The notes under the pieces were generated by a model. That model worked only from the letters and a program-made list of their open reading frames with translations. It had not been told where the DNA came from and searched no databases. A program made the translations under genes and the position numbers. 64,000 nucleotides of DNA from Lichenihabitans psoromatis (GTDB lineage: Bacteria > Pseudomonadota > Alphaproteobacteria > Rhizobiales > Beijerinckiaceae). Shown one piece after another: positions 1 through 8,777 of this stretch (its first letter is position 1; every line of letters begins with the position of its first letter). The stretch is from the NCBI RefSeq assembly GCF_004323635.1, contig NZ_CP036515.1:3659501-3723500 (forward strand), written 5' to 3'.

Positions 1-1
1 G

Positions 2-1000
2 GTGGATCTCATCAAGCCGATTGTGCGGTCCACCCGTCGGCCTGGCGCAGATGGCGAGATCGGGGGGTTCGGAGGCTTGTTCGATCTCAAGGCGGCGGGC
101 TTCATCGATCCGATCCTTGTGGCCGCCAATGACGGCGTCGGCACCAAGGTCAAGATCGCGGTCGAAAGCGGCCTTCACGACACGATCGGCATCGATCTGG
201 TGGCCATGTGCGTCAACGATCTCGTCGTGCAAGGGGCCGAGCCCTTGTTCTTCCTCGACTATTATGCGACCGGCAAGCTCGATCCGGTGGCCGGGGCCGC
301 GATCGTCAGTGGCATCGCAGAGGGGTGCCGACAGGCCGGATGCGCGCTGATCGGTGGCGAGACGGCCGAAATGCCCGGCCTCTATGCCGGCTCCGATTAT
401 GACCTCGCCGGCTTTTCGGTAGGCGCGGCGGAACGCGGGCGATTGTTGCCGCGCGCGGGCATGAGCCCCGGCGATGTTGTGCTCGGCCTGCCATCCTCGG
501 GCGTCCATTCGAACGGGTTTTCGCTGGTTCGGCGGATCGTATCGACGACGGGCTTGGCATGGAACGATCCGGCGCCGTTCAGCCCGGGGCAGACCTTGGC
601 CGAGGCCTTGCTGACGCCTACCCGTATCTATGTCCGCCTCCTCCTCGACGTGCTCAAGCGGTCGGAGGGCATTCTGGCGCTGGCCCATATCACCGGCGGC
701 GGGTTCCCGGACAACCTCCCGCGCGTTCTGCCGGAGGGGCTCGGGATTGCGCTCGACCTCGAAAAGCTCACGCCGCCGCCGGTGTTCGGTTGGCTCGCCA
801 AGACCGGCAATGTGGCGCAGGCCGAGATGCTCCGCACCTTCAATTGCGGGATCGGCATGGTGGTGGTGGTCCGTCACGACGCGGCCGAGACCGTGATGAC
901 GCATTTCACCGAGGCCGGTCAGACTGCCGTCGCGATCGGTCGCGTGATCGCGGCCGAAACAGGCGACCGCGTGAGGCTCGACGGGACCTTAACGTTTTGA
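2..1000 (+). CDS. purM: Phosphoribosylformylglycinamidine cyclo-ligase (AIR synthetase), 5' end cut by window
   Basis: Catalyses ATP-dependent ring closure of FGAM to AIR, step five of de novo purine synthesis, in the cytoplasm. The 332 visible residues carry the family motifs NDGVGTKVK (about residue 43), GGETAEMPG (about 117) and SSGVHSNGF. Family members are usually about 350 residues and begin some 15-25 residues before the conserved STRRPGA seen here at residue 10. The GTG at position 2 is therefore probably internal and the true start lies before the window. It is followed directly by purN, so the two form a purine operon. Confidence 0.96.
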   Translation: MDLIKPIVRSTRRPGADGEIGGFGGLFDLKAAGFIDPILVAANDGVGTKVKIAVESGLHDTIGIDLVAMCVNDLVVQGAEPLFFLDYYATGKLDPVAGAAIVSGIAEGCRQAGCALIGGETAEMPGLYAGSDYDLAGFSVGAAERGRLLPRAGMSPGDVVLGLPSSGVHSNGFSLVRRIVSTTGLAWNDPAPFSPGQTLAEALLTPTRIYVRLLLDVLKRSEGILALAHITGGGFPDNLPRVLPEGLGIALDLEKLTPPPVFGWLAKTGNVAQAEMLRTFNCGIGMVVVVRHDAAETVMTHFTEAGQTAVAIGRVIAAETGDRVRLDGTLTF

Positions 1001-1011
1001 CGCCGCACCGG

Positions 1012-1653
1012 ATGCGAACCGCCGTGCTCGTGTCGGGACGCGGCTCCAACATGCAGGCGCTCGTGGCCGACGCCCGCGACCCGACGCATCCGGCCGATAT
1101 CGCGCTGGTGGCGTCGAACGACCCGAGCGCCGAGGGCCTGAAATGGGCCAAGCAGAACGGCATTGCGGTCGCAGGGGTGGATCACCGCATCCATGCGTCG
1201 CGGGAGGATTTCGAACGCGCCCTGCATCTGACGCTGGGTCTTCACCGGATCGAATTCATCTGCCTCGCGGGATTCATGCGCTTGTTGACGCCGTGGTTCG
1301 TCAACCAGTGGAGCGGCCGGATCATCAACATCCACCCGGCTCTGCTGCCGAGCTATCGCGGACTGCAGACTCACGCGCGCGCCCTGGCCGATGGCGTGAA
1401 AATTCACGGCTGCACCGTGCATTATGTGGTGCCGGCGATGGATGAGGGCCCGATCATCGCGCAAGCGGCTGTGCCGGTGCTTGATGCCGATACGCCGACG
1501 ACGCTTGGGGCTCGCGTGCTTGCGCAAGAGCATCTGCTCTATCCGCATGCGCTCCGCCTCGTCGCGGGCGGCGGTTTACGGATCGAAGGCAACCGGACGC
1601 TTGGTGGACGCGGCGCGCGCGACACCGACGATCTCGTCGTCCCACCGCTCTAG
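1012..1653 (+). CDS. purN: Phosphoribosylglycinamide formyltransferase
   Basis: Transfers a formyl group from 10-formyl-THF to GAR, step three of purine synthesis. The 213 residues start with VSGRGSNMQAL (substrate loop) and contain the catalytic set: Asn and His in NIHPALLPSYRG and Asp in MDEGPII. The ATG at 1012 gives the usual family length. An in-frame TTG at 997 overlaps the purM stop as TTGA and is a possible alternative adding five residues. It is co-transcribed with purM and convergent with ndk; a GC-rich imperfect inverted repeat at about 1673-1700 lies between the two stops. Confidence 0.95.
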   Translation: MRTAVLVSGRGSNMQALVADARDPTHPADIALVASNDPSAEGLKWAKQNGIAVAGVDHRIHASREDFERALHLTLGLHRIEFICLAGFMRLLTPWFVNQWSGRIINIHPALLPSYRGLQTHARALADGVKIHGCTVHYVVPAMDEGPIIAQAAVPVLDADTPTTLGARVLAQEHLLYPHALRLVAGGGLRIEGNRTLGGRGARDTDDLVVPPL

Positions 1654-1703
1654 GGGTGGGATGTCGCCCGGACCGCTTGCCGCGGCCCGGGCCGACACGT
1701 GAT

Positions 1704-2126
1704 TTAGCCGACGATCTCGTTGCCGGCGAAGAACTGTGCGATTTCCTGCGCGGCCGTCTCGGGAGCATCCGATCCATGGGCCGAATTCTCGCCCATCGAC
1801 AGCGCGAAATCCTTGCGGATCGTGCCGGCATCGGCCTTCTCGGGGTTGGTGGCACCCATGACTTCGCGATATTTTGCGATGGCGTTTTCGCCTTCAAGCA
1901 CCTGAACCACAACCGGGGCCGACGTCATCATCTCGACGAGTTCGCCGAAGAACGGCCGCTCCTTGTGGACACCGTAGAACTTCTCGGCCTGGGCGCGGGT
2001 CATGTGAATGCGCTTTTGGGCCACGATCCGCAGACCGGCGGCCTCGATCTTCTGGTTCACGGCGCCGGTCAGGTTGCGGCGGGTGACGTCGGGCTTCAGG
2101 ATCGAGAAGGTGTGTTCAATCGCCAT
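1704..2126 (-). CDS. ndk: Nucleoside diphosphate kinase
   Basis: Exchanges gamma-phosphate between nucleoside tri- and diphosphates through a phosphohistidine. The 140 residues are full length for the family; the active-site His lies in NSAHGSDA, and the N-terminus ([13 protein letters not shown]) is typical, so the start is placed at 2126 although the frame is open 12 codons further upstream. It is convergent with purN and divergent from the ABC-F gene, so it is probably transcribed alone. It is functionally linked to the adjacent purine genes through nucleotide supply. Confidence 0.97.
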   Translation of the reverse strand: MAIEHTFSILKPDVTRRNLTGAVNQKIEAAGLRIVAQKRIHMTRAQAEKFYGVHKERPFFGELVEMMTSAPVVVQVLEGENAIAKYREVMGATNPEKADAGTIRKDFALSMGENSAHGSDAPETAAQEIAQFFAGNEIVG

Positions 2127-2269
2127 GGCGTTTGGTCTTTCGGGGGTGAGGCCAGAAACCAAGGTGGTTCGAGCGCGGGCGGCTTATACGCGCGCGTTTC
2201 GCCTGCGGCAAGGCAGGTCGGCGTCGCTCGCCCCTTGCGCTGCAGCATTTCGCACGCCACAAACCCTTC

Positions 2270-4144
2270 ATGCTGCATATCAACGATCTCACGTTTCGGC
2301 TCGGGCCGCGCATTTTGTTCGACAAGGCGGGCGCCGCCCTGCCCGACCAGGCGCGGATCGGCTTCGTCGGACGGAACGGGACCGGCAAGACCACGCTGTT
2401 CCGGATGATCTCGGGCGAGTTGCACCCGGAAGGTGGCACACTGTCCCTGCCCCGCAATGTGCGGCTGGGCCGCGTCGAGCAGGAGGCGCCCGGCGGCCCG
2501 ACCAAGATGGTCGATTTCGTGCTCAGCGCCGATGTCGAACGCGCCGCCTTGATGGAGGAAGCCGAAACCGCAACCGACCCGACCCGCATCGCCGACATAC
2601 AGACCCGACTCGTCGATATCGAGGCGCATGCGGCCCCGGCTCGCGCCGCCGCCATCCTGTCAGGCCTCGGTTTTGACAAGGCCGCGCAGGATCGTGCTCT
2701 GTCCGAGTTCTCGGGCGGCTGGCGCATGCGCGTCGCCTTGGCGGCGGTGTTGTTCTCGCGCCCCGACCTGCTTCTGCTGGACGAGCCGACCAACTACCTC
2801 GATCTCGAGGGGACGCTGTGGCTCATCGACTATCTGTCGACCTATCCGGCCACGATCCTGGTGATCAGCCATGATCGCGACCTGCTCGATGCCGTCTGCG
2901 ACCACATCCTGCATCTCGATCAGGCGAAACTGACGCTCTGGCGCGGCAATTACGCCAGCTTCGAGCGGCAGCGGCGCGAGCAGCAGGCGATCCAGCTCAA
3001 GCATAAGAAGAAGCAGGACGAGCAGCGCAAGCATCTGCAAACCTTCGTGGATCGCTTCCGCGCCTCGGCCACCAAGGCCAAGCAGGCGCAGTCGCGCATC
3101 AAGATGCTGGCCCGGATGGAGCCTGTCTCGGCCATGGTCGACAGCCAGGTGCTGCCGTTCAATTTCCCTTCGCCCGAAAAGCAACTCAGCCCGCCGATCG
3201 TCGCGATGGATGCGGTGAGCGTCGGCTACGGCGACCGCACGGTGCTGAGCCGCCTGAGCCTCAACATCTCGAACGATGACCGCATCGGCCTGCTCGGCTC
3301 CAACGGCAATGGCAAGTCGACCTTCGCCAAGCTGGTGGCCGGACGGCTGGATGTTGCGGGCGGCACGATCCGCCGCTCATCCAAGATGACGGTCGGGTTC
3401 TTCGCGCAGCATCAGGTCGAGGAGCTCGACGAAAAGCAGACGCCCTATCAATGCGTGGCCGACCGGATGCGCGACGGCACCGAGGCCAAGATCCGCGGGC
3501 GCTGTGCGCAACTCGGCTTTCCGAACGTCAAGGCCGATACGCCGGTCTCCAACCTCTCCGGCGGCGAGAAAGCCCGGCTGATGATGGGCATGGCGACCTT
3601 CGATGGGCCGCATCTGCTGATCCTCGATGAGCCGACCAACCATCTCGACATCGACAGCCGGGCCGCTTTGATCGAGGCCATCAACGATTACGACGGCGCC
3701 ATCATCATCATCGCGCATGATCGCTACCTGATCGAAGCCTGCGCGGATCGCCTGTGGCTGGTCGAAAAGGGAACCGTCACGACTTTCGATGGCGATATGG
3801 ACGAATATAAATCGCTCGTGTTGGAGAATGCCGGGGGCGCCAAGCGAAGCGCCCGCAAGGCCGACAAAGCCGCGGGTGGCGCAACCGCACCGATCCCGCT
3901 CAAAAAGCCGGGTCGCAACCATATCCCGATCCGCAAGCAACTCGATGCGGTCGAGGAGAAGATGGGCAAGTTTCAGGCGCTCATCACCCGGATCGATACG
4001 GCGCTGGCCAACCCCGAGACGTTCCAGCGCGACAAGGGGAAAGCCGCGACGCTGGCGCAACAGCGGAAAGAGCTCGAAAAAGCGCTGACGGTCGTCGAGG
4101 AAGAATGGCTGATGCTGACGACCGAGAGCGAAGCCGCCCAATAA
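2270..4144 (+). CDS. ABC-F family ATPase, YheS-like
   Basis: Cytoplasmic twin-ATPase protein without membrane segments, of the ABC-F family that acts on ribosomes during translation. Domain 1 has Walker A GRNGTGKTT (residues 34-42), signature FSGGW (about 147) and Walker B LLLLDEPTN. A charged linker with the ABC-F feature RFRASATKAKQAQSR follows, then domain 2 with Walker A GSNGNGKST (about 343), LSGGE (about 430) and LILDEPTNHLD (about 450). The last 100 residues are Lys/Glu-rich and probably a coiled coil. Sequence style and length (624 residues) are closest to E. coli YheS rather than EttA or Uup. The exact ribosomal role is inferred from the family. It is convergent with holC, only four bases apart. 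Confidence 0.92.
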   Translation: MLHINDLTFRLGPRILFDKAGAALPDQARIGFVGRNGTGKTTLFRMISGELHPEGGTLSLPRNVRLGRVEQEAPGGPTKMVDFVLSADVERAALMEEAETATDPTRIADIQTRLVDIEAHAAPARAAAILSGLGFDKAAQDRALSEFSGGWRMRVALAAVLFSRPDLLLLDEPTNYLDLEGTLWLIDYLSTYPATILVISHDRDLLDAVCDHILHLDQAKLTLWRGNYASFERQRREQQAIQLKHKKKQDEQRKHLQTFVDRFRASATKAKQAQSRIKMLARMEPVSAMVDSQVLPFNFPSPEKQLSPPIVAMDAVSVGYGDRTVLSRLSLNISNDDRIGLLGSNGNGKSTFAKLVAGRLDVAGGTIRRSSKMTVGFFAQHQVEELDEKQTPYQCVADRMRDGTEAKIRGRCAQLGFPNVKADTPVSNLSGGEKARLMMGMATFDGPHLLILDEPTNHLDIDSRAALIEAINDYDGAIIIIAHDRYLIEACADRLWLVEKGTVTTFDGDMDEYKSLVLENAGGAKRSARKADKAAGGATAPIPLKKPGRNHIPIRKQLDAVEEKMGKFQALITRIDTALANPETFQRDKGKAATLAQQRKELEKALTVVEEEWLMLTTESEAAQ

Positions 4145-4148
4145 GGCT

Positions 4149-4613
4149 TCAGGCCCGCTTCTCCCAGCCGCCGCTGTCGGTCTGCTGCCAGTAGGACACG
4201 ACATGGCCCGCCTCCTTGAGCGCGGACCATTGCCGACGCGCGGCCGCGACCGCGTCGTCGTCTCTGCCATCGAACATGAGCACGGCCCGGTCATAGCCCG
4301 CATCCTCGGCCGCCAGAACGGGCGCGACCGCGGCGCCATCGACGAATAGCCGGATCGCAGCCTTGTTCGGGTTATCGGGCCCGTCGGTCAGGTAGACGGG
4401 CTGCGTTTCTGGCGCGCCGTCGGCCAAGGTTCCATGCGGCAGAAAGCTCGTTTCGTCATACGTCCAGAGCAGTTGATCGAGCGCAGCGACGCGCTCGGGA
4501 CTGCCGGCCTGCACCACGGCTCGCCAACCGCGCGCGCGCGCCCGCTCGAGGAGGAGCGGCAGCACCTGCTCGAGCGTTCGTGTTTCGAGGTGATAGAACC
4601 AGACGTCGGTCAT
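4149..4613 (-). CDS. holC: DNA polymerase III subunit chi
   Basis: The chi subunit links the clamp loader to single-strand binding protein at the replication fork. The 154-residue protein opens with WFYHLE, has the conserved WTYDETSFLPHG segment in the middle and ends with HVVSYWQQ, all typical of alphaproteobacterial HolC. It follows pepA by 23 bases on the same strand, the usual pepA-holC pairing in this class, so the two are probably one transcript. A holC separated from psi (holD) is normal because alphaproteobacteria generally lack psi. Confidence 0.93.
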   Translation of the reverse strand: MTDVWFYHLETRTLEQVLPLLLERARARGWRAVVQAGSPERVAALDQLLWTYDETSFLPHGTLADGAPETQPVYLTDGPDNPNKAAIRLFVDGAAVAPVLAAEDAGYDRAVLMFDGRDDDAVAAARRQWSALKEAGHVVSYWQQTDSGGWEKRA

Positions 4614-4636
4614 GACGCGTCAGGCGACCGAGCACG

Positions 4637-6136
4637 TCACTTTTCGTAGTGATCGGCCACGAGCCGGTCGAGCAGACGAACGCCCCACCCCGAGCCCCAG
4701 CTCTGGTTGATTTCATCGGCCGGGGACCCCATGCCGGTTCCGGCAATATCGAGATGCGCCCAGGGTGTATCGTTCACGAAGCGCTGGATGAACTGCGCGG
4801 CCGTAATGGAGCCACCATGTCGGCCGCCGGTGTTCTTCATGTCGGCGAATTTCGAGTCGATCAGCTTGTCGTAGCTCGGGCCAAGCGGCATGCGCCACAC
4901 CTTCTCGCCTGTCGCGATACCGGCCGCCAAGAGCTTCTGGCTCAACTCGTCGTTGTTCGAGAAGAGGCCGGCATGCTCGTGGCCGAGGGCGACGATGATG
5001 GCGCCCGTCAGGGTCGCGAGGTCGACCATGAACTGCGGCTTGTACTTGTCCTGAACGTACCAGAGCACGTCGCCGAGGACGAGGCGGCCCTCCGCATCGG
5101 TGTTGATGATTTCGATCGTTTGGCCCGACAAGGAGGTGACGATGTCGCCGGGCCGCTGGGCGCGTCCGTCCGGCATGTTCTCGACGATCCCGATCGCCCC
5201 TATCACATTGGCCTTGGCCTTGCGGGCCGCGAGCGCGTGCATGAGACCGACCACGCAGGCGGCGCCCGCCATGTCGCCCTTCATGTCTTCCATACCGGCG
5301 CCCGGCTTGATCGAGATCCCGCCGGAATCGAAACAGACGCCCTTGCCGATGAACGCGACAGGCGCCTCATCTTTATCGGTCGCCCCATTCCAACGCATGA
5401 TGACGACCCGGCTTTCGTGCTCGGAGCCGAGACCGACCGCAAGCAGCGCTCGCATGCCGATCTTTTCGGCTGCAGCCTCGTCGAGGATGTCGATCTCGAC
5501 GCCGAGCTTTTCGAGTTCGGCGGCGCGATTGGCGAATTCGATCGGGAACAGCACGTTCGGCGGCTCATTGACCAACGTCCGCGCCAGTTGGACGCCGTCG
5601 GCGATCGCATCCCGGCTGAGCACGGCCGCCTGCGCCGCAGCGACATCCGCCACCGCCAGACGCACCGTCATGTGACCGTCCTTCTCGGCGTCATCCTTCT
5701 TCTTGGTCTTGTATTTATCGAAACGATAGGCGCGCAGCTTCAGCCCGAGCGCGAAATCGGCCGCCGCTTCGGCGGTCGCGTCCGGTCCATCGAACACCAC
5801 CGTGACGGTCTCGGCATCCTTGAGCTTGCCCATCACGGCGCCGCCGAGCGTGAGGCTGCTATGTTGCGGCTGCGGCTTATCGGTCTCGAGTCCGACGACG
5901 AGAAGCCGGTAGGCCGGCACATCGGCCGGGGCCAGAATGTCCAGCACGGTCCCGGTCCGCCCCTTGAACTTCGCCGTGCCGGCAGCGCTCTGCAGCATGG
6001 GGCGCGCCTTTTCGAGAAGCGAGGACGCTGCCGAACCAAACGTCAGGCCTTCGCCGGCAAACACCACCAGGGAGCCTCGCGTGTCGGACGCGATCTTGTC
6101 GAGAGGAACGAACTCGATTGCAACGGAAGTGGCCAT
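4637..6136 (-). CDS. pepA: Leucyl aminopeptidase (M17)
   Basis: Cytosolic hexameric dizinc/manganese aminopeptidase that removes N-terminal residues during peptide turnover. The C-terminal catalytic half carries the M17 metal ligands and active site: [24 protein letters not shown] and the signature [12 protein letters not shown]. The N-terminal third is the variable macro-like domain. The start at 6136 (MATSVAIEF) gives 499 residues, the normal family length; nine more codons are open upstream. It lies upstream of holC in the same operon and is divergent from the lpt operon. Confidence 0.96.
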   Translation of the reverse strand: MATSVAIEFVPLDKIASDTRGSLVVFAGEGLTFGSAASSLLEKARPMLQSAAGTAKFKGRTGTVLDILAPADVPAYRLLVVGLETDKPQPQHSSLTLGGAVMGKLKDAETVTVVFDGPDATAEAAADFALGLKLRAYRFDKYKTKKKDDAEKDGHMTVRLAVADVAAAQAAVLSRDAIADGVQLARTLVNEPPNVLFPIEFANRAAELEKLGVEIDILDEAAAEKIGMRALLAVGLGSEHESRVVIMRWNGATDKDEAPVAFIGKGVCFDSGGISIKPGAGMEDMKGDMAGAACVVGLMHALAARKAKANVIGAIGIVENMPDGRAQRPGDIVTSLSGQTIEIINTDAEGRLVLGDVLWYVQDKYKPQFMVDLATLTGAIIVALGHEHAGLFSNNDELSQKLLAAGIATGEKVWRMPLGPSYDKLIDSKFADMKNTGGRHGGSITAAQFIQRFVNDTPWAHLDIAGTGMGSPADEINQSWGSGWGVRLLDRLVADHYEK

Positions 6137-6567
6137 CAGACTCTCTCTGGAACGAAGCAGCACGGACCGGGTGACGGTTCGGCCGGCTTAGGATCGGGTG
6201 ACGCGTCGACCGCGTCGTCATGGCGATAATGGCATGGCGTGATGGATTTCACACGCTTGTTTCAGCGGATGCGGCACAGAGCGGCAATGCTCGGAAATCG
6301 CTTCGCTAAACGCAGCGACGCCGTAATTATGACCCTCTTGTTACGTTACCGAACGGTGTGGTCCGATGGTTTGGACGACCGGCATGCGCTTGCTCGAATG
6401 GAGGCGCCGCTCTAAGGCTAAGCCGGGATCGCGCAGCATTATGGCTTCTAACGGTATGAAGAGGTTCGTTTTTCCTTTGGTTTCGCCGCGCCTTGTTGCT
6501 GGCGTGATCTGCGCCTTTTGTCGAGCGTGATCTTGCATCGTGGAGTGATCGGGGGGATGCCCGAACC
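6137..6567. other. Intergenic region between divergent pepA and lptF
   Basis: No credible gene is seen in these 431 bases. The region must hold the divergent promoters of pepA and the lpt operon. No clear -35/-10 pair could be chosen by eye. A G-run at 6551-6556 sits about 11 bases before the GTG start of lptF and is the likely ribosome binding site. Confidence 0.5.
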
Positions 6568-7701
6568 GTGCTGAACCTCGTGGGGCGTTACATCCTGCGG
6601 ACCTCGACCGTGGCCTTCGTGGCTGCGCTTGTGGTCCTGACGGCCGTGATCTGGCTGACTCAGGCTTTGCGCGAGTTCGATCTGCTGACGATGCAGGGTC
6701 AATCGATCCTCATCTTTCTTACCGTGACGGGGCTCGCGATCCCGTCGCTCGTCATGTTCATTGCGCCGATCGCCCTGTTCATCGCGATCCTCTACGTCCT
6801 CAATCGCTTGAACGCGGATAGCGAACTCATCGTCATGAGTGCGGCGGGTCTTTCCCCGGCGCGGCTGATGCGACCCTTCGCGGTCCTGACCATGGTGACG
6901 ACCCTGATGGTGGGGTTCATGTCGCTCTATGCGGTGCCGGCCGGCTTCCACGAATTGCGGGATCTCGTGACGAAGGTGCGGGCGGATTTCATCACCCGGA
7001 TCGTGCGGGAGGGAACGTTCACGACGCTTGATCAGGGTTTCGTGTTCCACTACCGCGAACGCGGCGCCAACGGCGCGCTGCTCGGCATCTTCATTCAGGA
7101 TCGTCGAGACCCGACCCACATCGCCACATATCTCGCCGAGAGCGGCACGACGCAGCAATCGGGCGACGAATCCTATCTCGTGCTGCAGAAGGGCAGTCTG
7201 CAGAGAGAAGACCCCAAGACCACCAGCGCCGCCATCGTGGTGTTCGATTCCTACAAGATCGACCTCACGCAATTCGGCGGCAACAACGGCGCGGTCCCCT
7301 ACAAGCCCCGCGAACGCTCCACCCTCGATCTGCTGACGCTGAACACCAAGGATCCCTATGTGGCCTCGCAACTTGGCCGCTTTCGCTCTGAACTGCATGA
7401 CCGTTTCGTCAACCCGCTTTACGCTCTGACCTTCGGGATGATCGCCTTGGCGGCCCTGGCTCAGCCTCGCACCACCCGGCAAGGCCGAAGTGGTGCGATC
7501 CTGGCCGCGATCGTGATCGTGTTGCTGGTTCGCGTTGCGGGCTTCGGCGCAGCGAGCCTCGTGGTCAAATCCGCCGGTGCGGTCGCGCTCGATTATGCGG
7601 TGCCGCTTCTCGGTCTTGTCGGTGCGGCCTGGTGGATGTTTGGGCCCACCCTCCTGCGTCCGGCTCGCCGGCGACGCCTCGCGACGGCGGTGCATCCGTG
7701 A
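6568..7701 (+). CDS. lptF: LPS export ABC transporter permease LptF
   Basis: Inner-membrane permease of the LptB2FG complex, which extracts LPS from the inner membrane and passes it to the periplasmic bridge. The 377 residues show the YjgP/YjgQ fold: three N-terminal membrane helices, a periplasmic beta-jellyroll domain (about residues 130-260) and three C-terminal helices. The GTG start at 6568 is used because the ATG at 6557 is out of frame. Its stop overlaps the lptG start as GTGA. It is the first gene of a coupled LPS-assembly operon; lptB, lptA and lptC are not in the window. Confidence 0.93.
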   Translation: MLNLVGRYILRTSTVAFVAALVVLTAVIWLTQALREFDLLTMQGQSILIFLTVTGLAIPSLVMFIAPIALFIAILYVLNRLNADSELIVMSAAGLSPARLMRPFAVLTMVTTLMVGFMSLYAVPAGFHELRDLVTKVRADFITRIVREGTFTTLDQGFVFHYRERGANGALLGIFIQDRRDPTHIATYLAESGTTQQSGDESYLVLQKGSLQREDPKTTSAAIVVFDSYKIDLTQFGGNNGAVPYKPRERSTLDLLTLNTKDPYVASQLGRFRSELHDRFVNPLYALTFGMIALAALAQPRTTRQGRSGAILAAIVIVLLVRVAGFGAASLVVKSAGAVALDYAVPLLGLVGAAWWMFGPTLLRPARRRRLATAVHP

Positions 7702-8777
7702 TCGGACCAACGCTCACGCGCTACTTCTCGGTGACCTTTGCCCGCACGGTTTTGTCCGTCTTCGGGCTGATGTTCCTGCTGATCTATCTGCTCGATTTCG
7801 TCGAGATGCTGCGCCGGGCCAGTGACGCGAAAGGCTCGTCGACGCTGCTGGTCGCTTTCTTGTCGCTGCTGCGGGTGCCGTCCGTGTCGGAGCAGGTCAT
7901 GCCTTTCGCGGTCTTGTTCGGGGCAATGTTCGCCTTCATCAATCTCACGCGGAAGCTCGAGCTCGTGGTGGCGCGTGCGGCCGGGATGTCGGTCTGGCAG
8001 TTCATGTTACCGCCGGTGGCCGTCGCATTGGCGATCGGCATCGTCGCGACCACGATCTACAATCCCATTTCGGCTCTCTCGAAACGTCAGGCCGACCGCC
8101 TCGAGCTCAAATTGTTCGGGGCCGCCGGGGCGGGCGAAAAGGCGCTTTGGCTCAGACAGAAGAGCATCGACGGCCAGGCGATCATCCGAGCCGATCATGC
8201 CGAAGACGGCGGAACGAGCCTCACCGGCGTCACCGCCTTCGTGTTCGAGCCGGATGGCTCGTTTCAGGAACGCGTCAATGCGAAATCAGCCGAATTGGAG
8301 CCCGGATTCTGGAGCCTTACCGATGCTCACATCATCTCGCCCGACGACGAGCCACAGGATTCCAAGACCTTCCTGCTGGCCACCAATCTGACGGCCGATC
8401 AAGTCTCTCAATCCTTCGTGGCACCGGAGGGCGTTCCGTTCTGGTCACTGCCGGCGTTTCAGCAACGAACCGAGCAAGCCGGGCTCGACGCGACGGCCTA
8501 TCGGCTGCGATATCAAACACTTCTGGCTCGTCCTTTGCTGTTGGTCACGATGGTGCTGATCGCCGCTTCGTTTTCCTTAAGATTTTTCCGGTTTGGTGGT
8601 GTGGCAAAGATGGTCTCGGGTGGCGTTGCGGCAGGCTTCGTGCTCTATGTCGCGACGACGCTCATCGGAGATCTAGGGGGCGCGGGAATCCTCAGTGCAC
8701 CTGTGGCGGCTTGGTCGCCTGCAATCGTTGGAAGCATGTTGGCCACATTCGTTCTCTTGCAGCAGGAAGACGGTTGA
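7698..8777 (+). CDS. lptG: LPS export ABC transporter permease LptG
   Basis: Partner permease of LptF in the LptB2FG LPS extractor. The 359 residues have the same architecture: an N-terminal helix (RTVLSVFGLMFLLIYLLDF), two further helices, a periplasmic domain and three C-terminal helices. The GTG at 7698 overlaps the lptF stop and gives the conserved start TLTRYFS; the reading frame is open 22 codons further upstream, but that stretch lies within lptF coding sequence and is not family-like. Its stop shares one base with the lptD start (TGATG), implying translational coupling through three genes. Confidence 0.93.
   Translation: MIGPTLTRYFSVTFARTVLSVFGLMFLLIYLLDFVEMLRRASDAKGSSTLLVAFLSLLRVPSVSEQVMPFAVLFGAMFAFINLTRKLELVVARAAGMSVWQFMLPPVAVALAIGIVATTIYNPISALSKRQADRLELKLFGAAGAGEKALWLRQKSIDGQAIIRADHAEDGGTSLTGVTAFVFEPDGSFQERVNAKSAELEPGFWSLTDAHIISPDDEPQDSKTFLLATNLTADQVSQSFVAPEGVPFWSLPAFQQRTEQAGLDATAYRLRYQTLLARPLLLVTMVLIAASFSLRFFRFGGVAKMVSGGVAAGFVLYVATTLIGDLGGAGILSAPVAAWSPAIVGSMLATFVLLQQEDG

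Noticed and set aside
559..1011. Extension of the purN frame 150 codons upstream
   Set aside because: It lies inside purM and reads low-complexity Arg/Pro/Gly; PurN family length is reached from 1012.
4649..6229. 526-codon plus-strand frame opposite pepA
   Set aside because: His/Arg/Asp-rich shadow of a clear M17 peptidase on the other strand; GC-rich DNA gives long empty antisense frames.
6557..6559. ATG as the lptF start
   Set aside because: Out of frame with lptF; the GTG at 6568 is in frame and well placed.
6448..7710. 420-codon minus-strand frame opposite lptF
   Set aside because: Composition dominated by Arg, His, Glu and Gln; shadow of lptF.
8147..8776. Extension of the lptD frame 210 codons upstream
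   Set aside because: Lies inside lptG and precedes the signal peptide of LptD.
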